From CAUSKK01 sp963533935 (GTDB taxonomy: Bacteria > Pseudomonadota > Gammaproteobacteria > Cardiobacteriales > Cardiobacteriaceae): DNA of 64,000 bases. The notes under the pieces are model-generated. The model worked only from the letters and a program-made list of their open reading frames with translations. It was not told the origin of the DNA and searched no databases. Positions 42,299 through 51,190 of this stretch are shown here, in pieces. How positions within the stretch are numbered: the first letter of the stretch is position 1; every line of letters starts with the position of its first letter. Location: the NCBI GenBank assembly GCA_963533935.1, contig CAUSQL010000005.1, forward strand, positions 1 to 64,000, given 5' to 3'. A program made the position numbers and the translations under genes.

Positions 42299-42580
42299 AT
42301 GAATAAAGTCAGATATAAGTTGGGCGAATTGCCCCCCATCAGTCCGGAAGAGTTGGCCCGCATTGATGCCATAGCCGACGAGGCCATTGATTGCAGCGAT
42401 ATTCCGCCGCTGACTGAAGTCTTTTGGGCCCAAGCGCAGCGCAATCCCTTGGCGCTGCTACGGCTGGACAGCGACATTTGGCAATGGCTACAGAAGGACG
42501 GCGCCGACTACCAACGGTGGGCTAACCTTATTCTGCGCCGGGTGATGGAACGGCAGCTGAAGCGGGATTCCGCTAAATAA
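42299..42580 (+). CDS. DUF4415/BrnA-like antitoxin, no toxin partner seen
   Basis: A 93-residue protein. The DIPPLTEVFWAQA segment, then LRLDSDIWQWLQKDGADYQRWANLILRRVM, match the DUF4415 (BrnA antitoxin) pattern of DIPPLT..FW..A and a ribbon-helix-helix region with LRLD.DV..WF...G.GYQ. BrnA normally lies just after the toxin gene brnT, but here the upstream DNA is a palindromic repeat. It is therefore an orphan antitoxin or a relict. Assignment is by pattern recall. Confidence 0.65.
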   Translation: MNKVRYKLGELPPISPEELARIDAIADEAIDCSDIPPLTEVFWAQAQRNPLALLRLDSDIWQWLQKDGADYQRWANLILRRVMERQLKRDSAK

Positions 42581-42607
42581 AGGGAAGGACGGCCAGCTGG
42601 TCGTCTT

Positions 42608-42699
42608 TTAATAAATATAGACACAGTTGTTCGCCCATTTGTGGCCCACGCGCCCATTTGTATAAATACATAGAAGCGCTTCTCCTGTTTGTATAAATG
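42608..42699. repeat. Degenerate palindromic repeats between two antitoxin-like genes
   Basis: A degenerate expanded unit (CAGTTGTTCGCCCATTTGTG, then CCACGCGCCC) and a GAAGCGCTTCTCCTG unit ending TTTGTATAAATG. It occupies the convergent junction. Confidence 0.7.
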
Positions 42700-42701
42700 C
42701 C

Positions 42702-42866
42702 CTAATCCCGTCTTAGCAAATCGCCATTTGCGCCATCACGGGCCGCCAGCCCTTGGTCTAACGGCACATACTCTTCCCGGTTAAGGCGTGCCACCTCGGC
42801 GCTAACTTTCGAGTCTGCCATCATTTTGGCTATCAGCTCTTCGTGGCTTAGGGGTTTTAGGGTCAT
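42702..42866 (-). pseudogene. Truncated HigA/XRE-type antitoxin
   Basis: A 54-residue frame starting MTLKPLSHEELIAKMMADSK, with an excellent AAAGGAG site. This resembles the N-terminal segment of HigA-like antitoxins that precedes the helix-turn-helix (the pattern L.D..V.AE...L..E...L). After ARDG, where the HTH (AGLTQ) would begin, it runs into GANGDLLRRD and stops next to a palindromic repeat. The HTH is missing and no toxin gene is adjacent, so it is probably a relict. Confidence 0.5.
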
Positions 42867-42905
42867 TTCTACTCCTTTAATAGGACTGGCCGATATAGAT
42901 AGCCA

Positions 42906-42988
42906 AATTACCAACAAACGGCGGTTGTTCGCCAAGGCTCACGCGCCCATCTATATAAATACAGATGGGCGCTTCCCCTGTATGTATT
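42906..42988. repeat. Expanded palindromic repeat upstream of lepA
   Basis: ACAAACGGCGGTTGTTCGCC, then AGGCTCACGCGCCC, then GGGCGCTTCCCCTGTATGTA. Same expanded architecture as the copy at 42190. The lepA -10 box follows 27 bases later. Confidence 0.7.
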
Positions 42989-43014
42989 CCCGCCAACTCC
43001 CCGCTGCACTCTCC

Positions 43015-43020
43015 TATAAT
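43015..43020 (+). promoter_or_regulatory. -10 box of lepA
   Basis: A perfect TATAAT 26 bases before the lepA ATG. The -35 region, close to the end of a repeat unit, is poor. Confidence 0.45.
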
Positions 43021-43046
43021 TAAATTTATTTTTATGAGAACCGCCC

Positions 43047-44846
43047 ATGCTGAAAAACATCAGGAATTTTTCCATCATCGCCCACATTGACCACGGTAAA
43101 TCCACCATTTCCGACCGCTTCATTCAGATTTGCGGCGGCCTGTCCGAGCGGGAAATGGCCAGCCAGGTGCTGGATTCCATGGATTTGGAGCGGGAACGGG
43201 GCATTACCATCAAGGCCCAGTCCGTCTCCCTCAATTACACCTCCAAAAGGGACGGCCAAACCTACCAGCTGAACTTCATCGACACCCCCGGCCACGTGGA
43301 CTTCTCCTACGAAGTGTCCCGCTCCCTCTACGCCTGCGAGGGCGCCCTGCTGGTGGTGGACGCGGCCCAGGGCGTGGAAGCCCAGTCCGTGGCCAACTGC
43401 TACACCGCCATCGAGCAGGATTTGGAAGTGCTGCCGGTGCTGAACAAAATCGACCTGCCCAGCGCCGAGCCCGAGCGGGTCATGCAGGAAATTGAGGAAA
43501 TCATCGGCCTGGACACCAGCGAAACCCTGAAAGTCTCCGCGAAAACCGGCCTGGGCATCGAAGAGCTGCTGGAACAAATCATTGAGAAAATCCCCGCGCC
43601 CCAGGGCGACCCGGACGGGCCGGTGAAGGCGCTAATCATTGACTCCTGGTTCGACAGCTACGTGGGCGTGGTATCGCTGGTGCGGGTCTTCGACGGGGTC
43701 ATCAAGCTGCGCCAGAAGATGAAGGTCATGAGCACCGGCGACGAGCATTTAATCACCAAGCTGGGCATCTTCACGCCGAAGCCCCAGGACCGCCAGGAGC
43801 TGCGCGCCGGCGAGGTGGGCTTCATCGTCGCCGGCATTAAGGACATTCACGGGGCGCCGGTGGGCGATACCATCACCGAGGCCAGCAATCCCACCGCCGA
43901 GCCGCTGCAGGGCTTTAAGAAAGTGCAGCCGCGGGTCTTCGCCGGCCTCTTCCCGGTGGAAAGCGACGACTACGAGGAACTGCGCGAAGCGCTGGCCAAG
44001 CTGAGCCTCAACGACGCCTCCCTGTTCTACGAGCCGGAAACCTCCCAGGCCCTGGGCTTCGGCTTCCGCTGCGGCTTCCTCGGCATGCTGCACATGGAAA
44101 TAATTCAGGAACGGCTGGAGCGGGAATACGACCTGGATTTAATCAGCACGGCGCCGACGGTAATTTACGAAGTGCTCACCACCGCCGGCGAAACCCTACA
44201 CATCGACAACCCGAGCAAATTGCCGGCGCCCAACTACATCGCCGAAATCCGCGAGCCCATCATTACCGCCAATATCCTCGTGCCGAAGGATTACCTGGGC
44301 GCGGTCATCGGCCTGTGCATCGACAAGCGCGGCGTGCAGAAGAACATGCAGTACGCCGGCAACCAGGTGCAGCTGCAATTTGAAATGCCCATGAGCGAAG
44401 TGGTGCTGGACTTCTTCGACCGGCTGAAGTCCGTATCCCGCGGCTTCGCCTCCTTCGACTACGAATTTAACCGCTTTGAACCGGCCAATCTGGTGCGGGT
44501 GGACGTGCTGATTAATGGCGATAAGGTGGACAGCCTGGCGGTCATCATTCACCGCGCCCAGGCCCAGAATCGCGGCCGCGACCTGGTGGAGAAGATGAAG
44601 GAGCTAATCCCGCGGCAGATGTTCGAAGTGGCCATTCAAGCGGCCATCGGCAATCAAATCATCGCCCGCTCCACGGTGAAGGCCCTGCGCAAGAACGTGC
44701 TGGCCAAGTGCTACGGCGGCGACGTTACCCGTAAACGCAAGCTGCTGGAGAAGCAGAAGGCCGGCAAGAAGCGCATGAAGCAGGTGGGCAGCGTGGAAAT
44801 ACCCCAGGAGGCCTTTCTGGCCGTGCTGCGGGTGGACGATAAGTGA
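43047..44846 (+). CDS. lepA: Translation elongation factor 4 (LepA)
   Basis: Ribosome-associated GTPase of 599 residues, exactly E. coli length. G1 is AHIDHGKST, G3 is DTPGHVDF, G4 is NKIDLPSAEP. The EF-G-like domains II, III and V follow, then the LepA-specific C-terminal domain (RNVLAKCYGGDVTRKRKLLEKQK). The usual partner lepB is not downstream; pepD is. The ribosome-binding site is weak. Confidence 0.98.
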   Translation: MLKNIRNFSIIAHIDHGKSTISDRFIQICGGLSEREMASQVLDSMDLERERGITIKAQSVSLNYTSKRDGQTYQLNFIDTPGHVDFSYEVSRSLYACEGALLVVDAAQGVEAQSVANCYTAIEQDLEVLPVLNKIDLPSAEPERVMQEIEEIIGLDTSETLKVSAKTGLGIEELLEQIIEKIPAPQGDPDGPVKALIIDSWFDSYVGVVSLVRVFDGVIKLRQKMKVMSTGDEHLITKLGIFTPKPQDRQELRAGEVGFIVAGIKDIHGAPVGDTITEASNPTAEPLQGFKKVQPRVFAGLFPVESDDYEELREALAKLSLNDASLFYEPETSQALGFGFRCGFLGMLHMEIIQERLEREYDLDLISTAPTVIYEVLTTAGETLHIDNPSKLPAPNYIAEIREPIITANILVPKDYLGAVIGLCIDKRGVQKNMQYAGNQVQLQFEMPMSEVVLDFFDRLKSVSRGFASFDYEFNRFEPANLVRVDVLINGDKVDSLAVIIHRAQAQNRGRDLVEKMKELIPRQMFEVAIQAAIGNQIIARSTVKALRKNVLAKCYGGDVTRKRKLLEKQKAGKKRMKQVGSVEIPQEAFLAVLRVDDK

Positions 44847-44870
44847 TTTTTTGTAAGTAAAGGAGAAGCT

Positions 44871-46253
44871 ATGAGCCTGAAAGACCTACAACCGACCAGC
44901 GTGTGGCAGTACTTCCAACAGCTGTGCCAAATTCCCCGGCCCAGCTACCAGGAAACGGCCGTGCAGGAGTTTATTCTGGCCGAGGGCAAGCGGCTGGGCC
45001 TGGAAACGGACCGGGACGAAGCCGGCAACGTGCTGATTCGCAAGGCCGGCAATCTGCCGGGGCCGGGCCTCATTCTCCAGGGCCACCTGGACATGGTGCC
45101 CCAGAAGAACAAGGACAAGGTGCACGACTTCAGCAAGGACCCCATTAAACCGGTCTTGGCCGGCGACTGGGTGCGGGCCGACGGCACCACCCTCGGCGCC
45201 GACAACGGCATCGGCGTGGCCATGATTCTTGCCGTCCTCGCGGATAGGGAAGCGCGCCACCAGAACCTGGAAGCGCTGTTCACCGCCAGCGAAGAAGTGG
45301 GCATGGACGGGGCCAAGGGCCTGCGCGCCAACTGGCTGAAGGGCGCCTACCTGATTAACCTGGACTTTGAGGACGAGGGGCAAATCTGCCTCGGCTGCGC
45401 CGGCGGTCTGGACGCTAAATTGTCCTGGCCCCTGACGCGGACGCCGCAGAGCGTCCCCTTCTACCACCTGAGCCTGGGCGGCCTGGCCGGCGGCCATTCC
45501 GGCGTGGACATTCACAAGGGCCGGCCCAACGCCATTAAATTGCTGGCCCAGGCCCTGGAACGGCTGGAAATCGGCGGCCTGGCGGAAATCAGCGGCGGCA
45601 ATTTGCACAACGCCATTCCCCGGGAGAGTGAAGCGCTCTTCACCAGTAAGCTGAGCCTGGAGGAACAGCGCTCGCGCTTGGGCGCCTGGGCGGAGGCATA
45701 CAAGGATAAGGGGCTGAAATTCGACCTCCAGCCGGCCACCGGCTCCTATATTTACGACAACAGCGGCGAAGTGCTGCGCCTCGTCGGCCTACTGCCCAAC
45801 GGGGTGCTGGAGCAGAACGCCAGCGGCGTGCTGGTGTCCAGCAATTTGGCGGTGATTAGGCTGGAAAACGATCAGCTGCGCCTCACCTGCTTCATTCGCG
45901 GTTCCACCCGGCCGCAGCGCCAGGGCGTAGCCGACGCCATGAAGGAGCTGTGGCCGGGGCAAATCGAACTGGCCGGCGACTATGACGGCTGGCTGTCGCC
46001 GGACGATAGCGCCCTGGTAAAATTGGCCCAGCGCTGCGGCGCCGACATTTTCGCGAGTCCGCCGCCGACCAAGGTCATTCACGCCGGCCTGGAATGCGGC
46101 ATCATGGGCGGCAAGTACCCGCACTGGCAGATGATTTCCTTCGGGCCGACCATCGAGGGGCCGCACAGCCCGGACGAGCGGGTGAACATCGCCGCAGTGG
46201 AGAAAACCTACCGCTGGCTGCGGGAAATCCTCGCCCAATCGGACGAGCTGTAG
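44871..46253 (+). CDS. pepD: Aminoacyl-histidine dipeptidase (peptidase D)
   Basis: Cytoplasmic M20-family zinc dipeptidase with broad specificity, including Xaa-His. The 460-residue protein has the metal and catalytic motifs QGHLDMVPQK, LGADNGIGVAM and TASEEVGMDGA. It also has the C-terminal HAGLECGIMGGKYP. A lid/dimerisation domain lies in the middle. It follows lepA by 24 bases with AAAGGAG before its ATG, so it may share the lepA transcript. Confidence 0.95.
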   Translation: MSLKDLQPTSVWQYFQQLCQIPRPSYQETAVQEFILAEGKRLGLETDRDEAGNVLIRKAGNLPGPGLILQGHLDMVPQKNKDKVHDFSKDPIKPVLAGDWVRADGTTLGADNGIGVAMILAVLADREARHQNLEALFTASEEVGMDGAKGLRANWLKGAYLINLDFEDEGQICLGCAGGLDAKLSWPLTRTPQSVPFYHLSLGGLAGGHSGVDIHKGRPNAIKLLAQALERLEIGGLAEISGGNLHNAIPRESEALFTSKLSLEEQRSRLGAWAEAYKDKGLKFDLQPATGSYIYDNSGEVLRLVGLLPNGVLEQNASGVLVSSNLAVIRLENDQLRLTCFIRGSTRPQRQGVADAMKELWPGQIELAGDYDGWLSPDDSALVKLAQRCGADIFASPPPTKVIHAGLECGIMGGKYPHWQMISFGPTIEGPHSPDERVNIAAVEKTYRWLREILAQSDEL

Positions 46254-46268
46254 CCGTTAATTTCCGTA

Positions 46269-46418
46269 ATTTACTGCCGGCCGGGCGGTTCTATGACCTT
46301 ATGGCGTAGAACCGCCCGGCCGTTTGTAAATGGGTTTAATACATACATAGGGGCGCTTACCCTGTATGTAATTAGAGCCTTAACTACATACAGGATAAGC
46401 GCCCCGTTGTTTGTAAAA
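46269..46418. repeat. Palindromic hairpin plus repeat pair between pepD and azlD
   Basis: First a 15-bp perfect inverted repeat GGCCGGGCGGTTCTA (46279-46293, inverse at 46308-46322) within TTTAC and GTAAAT ends. A standard inverted pair follows (46335-46416) around TAATTAGAGCCTTAACTA. Convergent junction. Confidence 0.85.
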
Positions 46419-46428
46419 GCCGCAATTT

Positions 46429-46728
46429 TTAGACAAATAGCCGTTCCAGCAGCGCCGCCACCGCCACCGCCAGCGGCACCGTTACCAGCATGGACCAGCG
46501 CCAGGCGCTGTAGATGGCCAGGGCTAGAGCCAGCAGTTCCCAGGGCTTATCACTGACAAAGCTCGGCGCAATCACCGCCAGCAGCACGCAGGCCGGCGCC
46601 ACGTTCATCATGTACTTCAGCCGCGGACTCAAGGCCCGCCGCCGCAGCAGCAGAAAGCCGCCGATGCGGCAGCCGTAGGTAATCAGGCTCATGGCCAGCA
46701 GGGTGATGAGAAAATCCCGCGAAATCAC
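46429..46728 (-). CDS. azlD: AzlD-family branched-chain amino acid export subunit
   Basis: A 99-residue membrane protein with three or four hydrophobic helices, typical of AzlD. AzlD pairs with AzlC to export branched-chain amino acids or analogues. Its ATG overlaps the azlC stop as ATGA. The call rests on size, hydrophobicity and pairing with azlC. Confidence 0.85.
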   Translation of the reverse strand: MISRDFLITLLAMSLITYGCRIGGFLLLRRRALSPRLKYMMNVAPACVLLAVIAPSFVSDKPWELLALALAIYSAWRWSMLVTVPLAVAVAALLERLFV

Positions 46729-47405
46729 CGCTTGCCCCCCTGCCAGAAGGCCAGGGCCAGGCCCACGGCGCTGCCGCCGATGACGTAGAGGGCGCTCTGC
46801 GGCTGCCAGAGGTAGAGCAGGACGGCGCTGATTAAACTGCCGAGCCAGGGGATTAAATCTTCCTTCTTACCGCGCCACATGCCCCGCACCAGGCACAGGA
46901 ACACCGCCGGAAAGGCCAGGGCGAAGCCGTAGTGGCTCAGGTCGCCCAGCTGCGCCCCCAGGTGGGCGCCGGCCAGGGCGCTGCTAAACCACACTATATA
47001 GAGCGGCAGGGCGGTGCCAAAGAAGTAGCCGAAGGTGAATTGGCCGGTCTGCTGCGCCCGGCGCATGCTTAGGGCCCAGGTTTCATCGGTCATCAGATAG
47101 AGGCTGGGCAGCACCTTTTTCAGCGGTAAATCCTTGAGCAGCGGCGCCAGCATGGCGCCCATGATGAGCATGCGGCTGTTAATCATGAAGGTGAGCACGG
47201 CGATGAGCAGCACCGGCGCCGGATTCGCCCACAGGCTGACCATATTGAATTCGGAACCGCCGGCGAAGTTCACCGTGGTGAGAAGAAACACCTCCAGCGG
47301 CGTCAGCCCCTGCTGCTGGGCCAGGCTACCGAGGATTAGGCCGAAGGGCACCATGGCCAGATTAACCGGCGCGCTGTCCTTCAAGCCCTGACGAAAATTT
47401 TCCAC
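46725..47405 (-). CDS. azlC: AzlC-family branched-chain amino acid exporter
   Basis: A 226-residue inner-membrane protein with about seven hydrophobic segments. The pattern VPFGLILGSLAQQQGLTPLEVFLLT, NFAGGSEF, MINSRMLIMGA and DETWAL matches AzlC (YgaZ) proteins. Together with azlD it should form an exporter. The window thus holds both uptake (livHMGF) and export genes for branched-chain amino acids. Confidence 0.9.
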   Translation of the reverse strand: MENFRQGLKDSAPVNLAMVPFGLILGSLAQQQGLTPLEVFLLTTVNFAGGSEFNMVSLWANPAPVLLIAVLTFMINSRMLIMGAMLAPLLKDLPLKKVLPSLYLMTDETWALSMRRAQQTGQFTFGYFFGTALPLYIVWFSSALAGAHLGAQLGDLSHYGFALAFPAVFLCLVRGMWRGKKEDLIPWLGSLISAVLLYLWQPQSALYVIGGSAVGLALAFWQGGKR

Positions 47406-47429
47406 AGATTATTCCCAAAGGGGCGCATT

Positions 47430-48344
47430 TTACCCGGGGCGCAGCTGGCCGCGCAGCAGCAGGGCCAGGCTCTTCACCATCAGCAGCACCATCAGGCCGT
47501 TGGCAGCGATAAACAGCGCCGCGGCCAGGGCGGGAAAGTGGCCGGCCCGGTAGAACACCAGCGCCACGTTCACCAGCGACGCCAGGCCGAAGGAGAAGGA
47601 CCAGAGGCCCAGGTTAAAGGCGCCGTTGCTGAGCCAGCGCAGATTCTTCGCGAGGAAGAGCCCCTGCAGTAAGCCGTAGCCCAAGACCAGCTGGGCGAAC
47701 AGGTCGGCCCGGCCACCGTTCAGGGTAAAGTAGGCGTTCAGGCCGACGAAGGCCGGGGCGAGAATTATGCCCATGGACGGCCGGCTGGCCGTTTCTGCGC
47801 CGAAGACGCGGATGCGCTGCAGCAGAATCGGTTCATAGATAAGCCAGGCCAGCAGGCCGGCGCCGAAGAACAGCCAGCCGTAATCGTTTAAACCGAGGGC
47901 GCCGAGCACCGCGGCGCTGCTGAAGTTGGCGGCCACCGTCGGCAGGTAGAACACCGGCAGCACGGACTGTTCACAGAAATTGCCCCGCCACAGCGGCGCC
48001 ACCCGCGCGTAGACAAACCACAGCTGGCCGGCCAGGCCGAGGGCGATTAATGCCAGGGCCAGCGGCCGCAGCCAGGCCAGGGCCAGGGCGCCCATGACTA
48101 GGGTGGTGATGGGAATGAGGGCGAGCAGGGCGAACTGGCTGGGGTGGGCCCATTCGGCCTGCAGTTGGCCGTGGCGCCAGCGGCGCTGGCTGGACCGCAG
48201 TAGGCGCAGATAAACGAGGGCGGCGGCGAGGCCGAGCGGGCCACTGACCAGCGGCGGCCAGCCCTGCCAGCCTTCCATCTGGCGCCAGGCGAGGGCGAAG
48301 GCGCCGCTGCCGAGGGCCACGGAAAAATAACTGGTTGGATACAT
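47430..48344 (-). CDS. tehA: TehA/SLAC1-family transporter
   Basis: A 304-residue membrane protein of the tellurite-resistance/dicarboxylate transporter family with about ten helices. It aligns by eye along its length with E. coli TehA (SYFSVALGSGAFALAWR, LWRGNF, YLPTVAANF, WSFSFG, ALLLRGQL). SLAC1-type proteins are anion channels; tellurite resistance in E. coli is an incidental phenotype. ATG 48344 is chosen because the longer frame has no family sequence before MYPTSYFSV. No tehB is adjacent. Confidence 0.88.
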   Translation of the reverse strand: MYPTSYFSVALGSGAFALAWRQMEGWQGWPPLVSGPLGLAAALVYLRLLRSSQRRWRHGQLQAEWAHPSQFALLALIPITTLVMGALALAWLRPLALALIALGLAGQLWFVYARVAPLWRGNFCEQSVLPVFYLPTVAANFSSAAVLGALGLNDYGWLFFGAGLLAWLIYEPILLQRIRVFGAETASRPSMGIILAPAFVGLNAYFTLNGGRADLFAQLVLGYGLLQGLFLAKNLRWLSNGAFNLGLWSFSFGLASLVNVALVFYRAGHFPALAAALFIAANGLMVLLMVKSLALLLRGQLRPG

Positions 48345-48436
48345 GGAGATTCCCGGTAAAAGCCGCGATTCTAGGCCGTGGACCCGGCGGGCTTTCGCCA
48401 AAAACAACCCGTTCCTAGCCTGCATGTAATGGGGCT

Positions 48437-48546
48437 TTAAATACAGACGGGCGGTTCTTCACTAACGCTCAGGCGCTACGCGCTTCCCCTGTATGTATTT
48501 AGAGCTTTAAATTACATACAGGGAAAGCGCCCCTATGTTTGTAATT
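48437..48546. repeat. Palindromic repeats between the L,D-transpeptidase gene and tehA
   Basis: An expanded unit in which GGGC and GCTT are separated by GGTTCTTCACTAACGCTCAG and GCGCTACGC, then an inverted partner with AAAGCGCCCCTATGTTTGTA. The same insert, inverted, is present at 34342-34375. Confidence 0.8.
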
Positions 48547-48552
48547 GGCGGG

Positions 48553-49566
48553 TTACAGCACGTAGCGGCCGTTAATCACCTTCATGTCCGGCACCCGCTT
48601 GGTGGCCTCAAAGTAGTTAAAGCCCGGCATCAGCATCTGCCAGAAGCTGTACCAGCGGTGGGTACGGTACATGGACAGATTGTTGGCCGTCAGCCGGAAG
48701 GGGAAGGCGTGCACCGCCACCGACTTCTGGCCGTGTTCAAAGGCCACGCCCACCAGCGAGTAAATCTCCTGAATCTGGTTGTCGCCCATGGCGTAGCAGC
48801 CTACCGAGGAGCATTTGCCGTGAATCATCAGCAGGTTGCCGGTGTAGCCGTGCTGGCGGTCGTAGGCGTTGGGGTAGTTCATGTCCATGGACAGCTTGAA
48901 GCGGCTGCGCGGGTTCATGGAACGGCGGGTGATGTTGTAGAAGCCCTCCGGCGACTGCTTATCACCCTGCTGGGTCTTCGGCCCCAGCTCCCCGGAGTAA
49001 ATGCAGATGGGGTAGGAGCGGAACATGCGGAAGCTGCCGTCCTCAATCTGCATCCACAGCTCGATGACGTTTTCCTTCTTAAAGACCCGCAGAAACACCG
49101 GCGAACCCCAGGTGAAGCCCTTCTTTTCCACCTGCTGGCGCAGGGGCAGCAGGTGGGTGGCGCCGTTGGGGAATAGGGGCACGTCGGCCATGGGAATGTA
49201 TTCGTAGTTGATGGGGAACAGCGGCGTCGGCGCCGCCAGATTGCCCGGCACGCCGGAACCCAGGCCGGCCCCCGTGCTGCGGTTCATCAGCGGCGGCGGC
49301 AGCGGCTGGGCCAGGGGCTGCGCCAGCGGCCGGCCCGTGGGGGAGGTTATGGGCCGGGCCAGGGACGGCGGCAGCGGCTGGCTCATGGGCCGCGGCAGGG
49401 CGCTGGGGCCGAGGGCGGAAATGGGCCGCTGGTTTACGGGGGCGCCGTAGCTGAAGTTACGCGCCGACGGGTTCAGATGTTGGTAAGCGGGCGCCGCGCC
49501 GACCGAGGCCAGCTGCTGGGCCGAAGCCACGGCGCCGATTAGTAGTAGGGTTAAAAGCAGTCTCAT
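48553..49566 (-). CDS. YafK-type L,D-transpeptidase family protein
   Basis: Exported 337-residue protein: signal peptide to about residue 16 (GAVASA), a Pro/Ser/Leu-rich linker (residues 40-105), then a YkuD-like domain of the YafK type. Hallmarks are SPVFLRVFKKEN, GDKQSPEGFYNI, YPNAYDRQHGYTG, and HGKCSSVGCYAM with the catalytic Cys. In E. coli YafK (DpaA) removes the outer-membrane lipoprotein from peptidoglycan, so cleavage and not cross-linking may be its activity. Start and dacB stop overlap as ATGA, linking two wall enzymes in one operon. Confidence 0.88.
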   Translation of the reverse strand: MRLLLTLLLIGAVASAQQLASVGAAPAYQHLNPSARNFSYGAPVNQRPISALGPSALPRPMSQPLPPSLARPITSPTGRPLAQPLAQPLPPPLMNRSTGAGLGSGVPGNLAAPTPLFPINYEYIPMADVPLFPNGATHLLPLRQQVEKKGFTWGSPVFLRVFKKENVIELWMQIEDGSFRMFRSYPICIYSGELGPKTQQGDKQSPEGFYNITRRSMNPRSRFKLSMDMNYPNAYDRQHGYTGNLLMIHGKCSSVGCYAMGDNQIQEIYSLVGVAFEHGQKSVAVHAFPFRLTANNLSMYRTHRWYSFWQMLMPGFNYFEATKRVPDMKVINGRYVL

Positions 49567-51023
49567 TGGTTATATAGCCATCTCAATAAATCGTTTTCCA
49601 GGCCGCGGCCGGCGTTCTCCACAATAATGGCGAACAGATAGGTGCGGTTGCTGGCACTTTCCAGGTAGCCGGCCAGGGAGTGAATGTTGCGCAGGGTGCC
49701 GGTCTTGGCGTGAATGCGCCCCTGGAGCGCCTCGCCGCGGAAGCGCCGCTTCAGCGTGCCCACTTCGCCGCTGACCGCCAGGGACTGAATGAAGTGGTAA
49801 TTGTGGGCCAGCGCCTGCAGCAGCTGCACAATCTGCCGGGCCGACACCCGCGCCCGCCGCGACAGGCCGGCGCCGTTGTCCAGAAACATATTCTGGGTAT
49901 TAACGCCCATCTTTTGCAGGATTTGCAGCACCGCCTGGCGCGAATCCACCAGGGTGGCCGGCCGCCGCTGGGATAGGGTTAAAAATAGGTGGCGGGTCAT
50001 CACGTTATTGCTGTGCTGGTTCATCATGGCGATGGCCTCGGGCAGCGCCACCGATTCCAGGGTGTGGAACAGCTTCTTGCCCGGCGGAATGGGCTGCACC
50101 TGGCCGACGCCGTGGGCGGTGCCGCCCAGCTTCAGCCAGTAGTCGCGGAACCAGTAGTAGAAGACCTCGGAGCCTTCGCCGAGCACGGTTTTAATGTGGT
50201 ATTCCGGACAGCTGGCGCCGAGGCGGCCGCTGAGCACCAGCTGGGCCGAACCGTCCGCCGCCCGTTCCAAATTGGCGCTAATGCCGGAGCGGCCGCATTT
50301 GCCCTTGGTGCGCTGCACCCGATTGACGATTTTCCAGCTGGTGATGTTCGGTTCGATGCGCACGCCGTTGCCCACGTAGATGTCGATGGTGCGGAAATTC
50401 ACCATCAGCGCGTTGGGCACCGCGTTGTAGGCGGACTGCTCGGCGCCGTCGAAGGAGCCGCCGTCCTGTTCGCTCTGGCTCAAACGGAAGGCGCCATCGT
50501 CGAGGACGATGTTACCGGTAATCTCCCTTAAGCCCTTGTTGCGCATGGCCTGAAGCGCCTCCCAGAGCCGTTCCTGCACCAGATAGGGGTCGCCGCTGCC
50601 CTGAATGTACAGATTTCCGTGGGACACGCCATTGGCGTCGGGCAGTTCATCCAGGTAGAAATTGGTTTTCCAGCGGAATTGCTCACCGAGGGCGCTGATG
50701 CCGGCGCCGGTGGTGAGCAGCTTGGCCACGGAGGCCGGATTGCGCGGCGTGTCCGCGTTCAGACTGACCAGCGGCTGCTTTTCCCCCACCTCCTGCACGT
50801 AGATGCTGACCCGCTCGGGATTTAAATTGTGCTTAGCCAGCAGGGCGCCGATTTCCGGCGGTAGCACCTGGCCGGGCGGCGCCGGGTAGGCGGCCGGAGG
50901 TGGGGCCAGCGGCGTGCCGGCCGGGGCCCCTTGAAATTGCTGCGGTGGATTGGCCGGGCCCAGACCCTGGGCGGCGGCGGGGCCCACCAGGCCCATGAAC
51001 ATAAATAAGAGTAAAAAACGCAT
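49563..51023 (-). CDS. dacB: D-alanyl-D-alanine carboxypeptidase/endopeptidase (PBP4)
   Basis: Periplasmic class C penicillin-binding protein that trims and cleaves peptidoglycan peptides. The signal peptide ends near residue 18 (LVGPAAA). A short Pro/Ala-rich stretch follows. Catalytic motifs are SVAK (in NPASVAKLLTTG), SNN (in QHSNNVMTRH) and KTG (in HAKTGTLRNIHS). The long insertion between SXXK and SXN is typical of PBP4. Length is 486 residues. Confidence 0.94.
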   Translation of the reverse strand: MRFLLLFMFMGLVGPAAAQGLGPANPPQQFQGAPAGTPLAPPPAAYPAPPGQVLPPEIGALLAKHNLNPERVSIYVQEVGEKQPLVSLNADTPRNPASVAKLLTTGAGISALGEQFRWKTNFYLDELPDANGVSHGNLYIQGSGDPYLVQERLWEALQAMRNKGLREITGNIVLDDGAFRLSQSEQDGGSFDGAEQSAYNAVPNALMVNFRTIDIYVGNGVRIEPNITSWKIVNRVQRTKGKCGRSGISANLERAADGSAQLVLSGRLGASCPEYHIKTVLGEGSEVFYYWFRDYWLKLGGTAHGVGQVQPIPPGKKLFHTLESVALPEAIAMMNQHSNNVMTRHLFLTLSQRRPATLVDSRQAVLQILQKMGVNTQNMFLDNGAGLSRRARVSARQIVQLLQALAHNYHFIQSLAVSGEVGTLKRRFRGEALQGRIHAKTGTLRNIHSLAGYLESASNRTYLFAIIVENAGRGLENDLLRWLYNQ

Positions 51024-51190
51024 AGGTAGTTACCCCAAAAAAGTTCGCCATTATAGGGCCCCGGGCCGGCCGCCGAGGCTTTTCTACCGCGCCGGCGGAG
51101 AATTCCTAAAGGCTATTCTTAGTAAATCTAAGTAATGGGCAACGATTGCAAATTTATAATGCACACTCTCTTTTAATTAGGAATTTCAAT

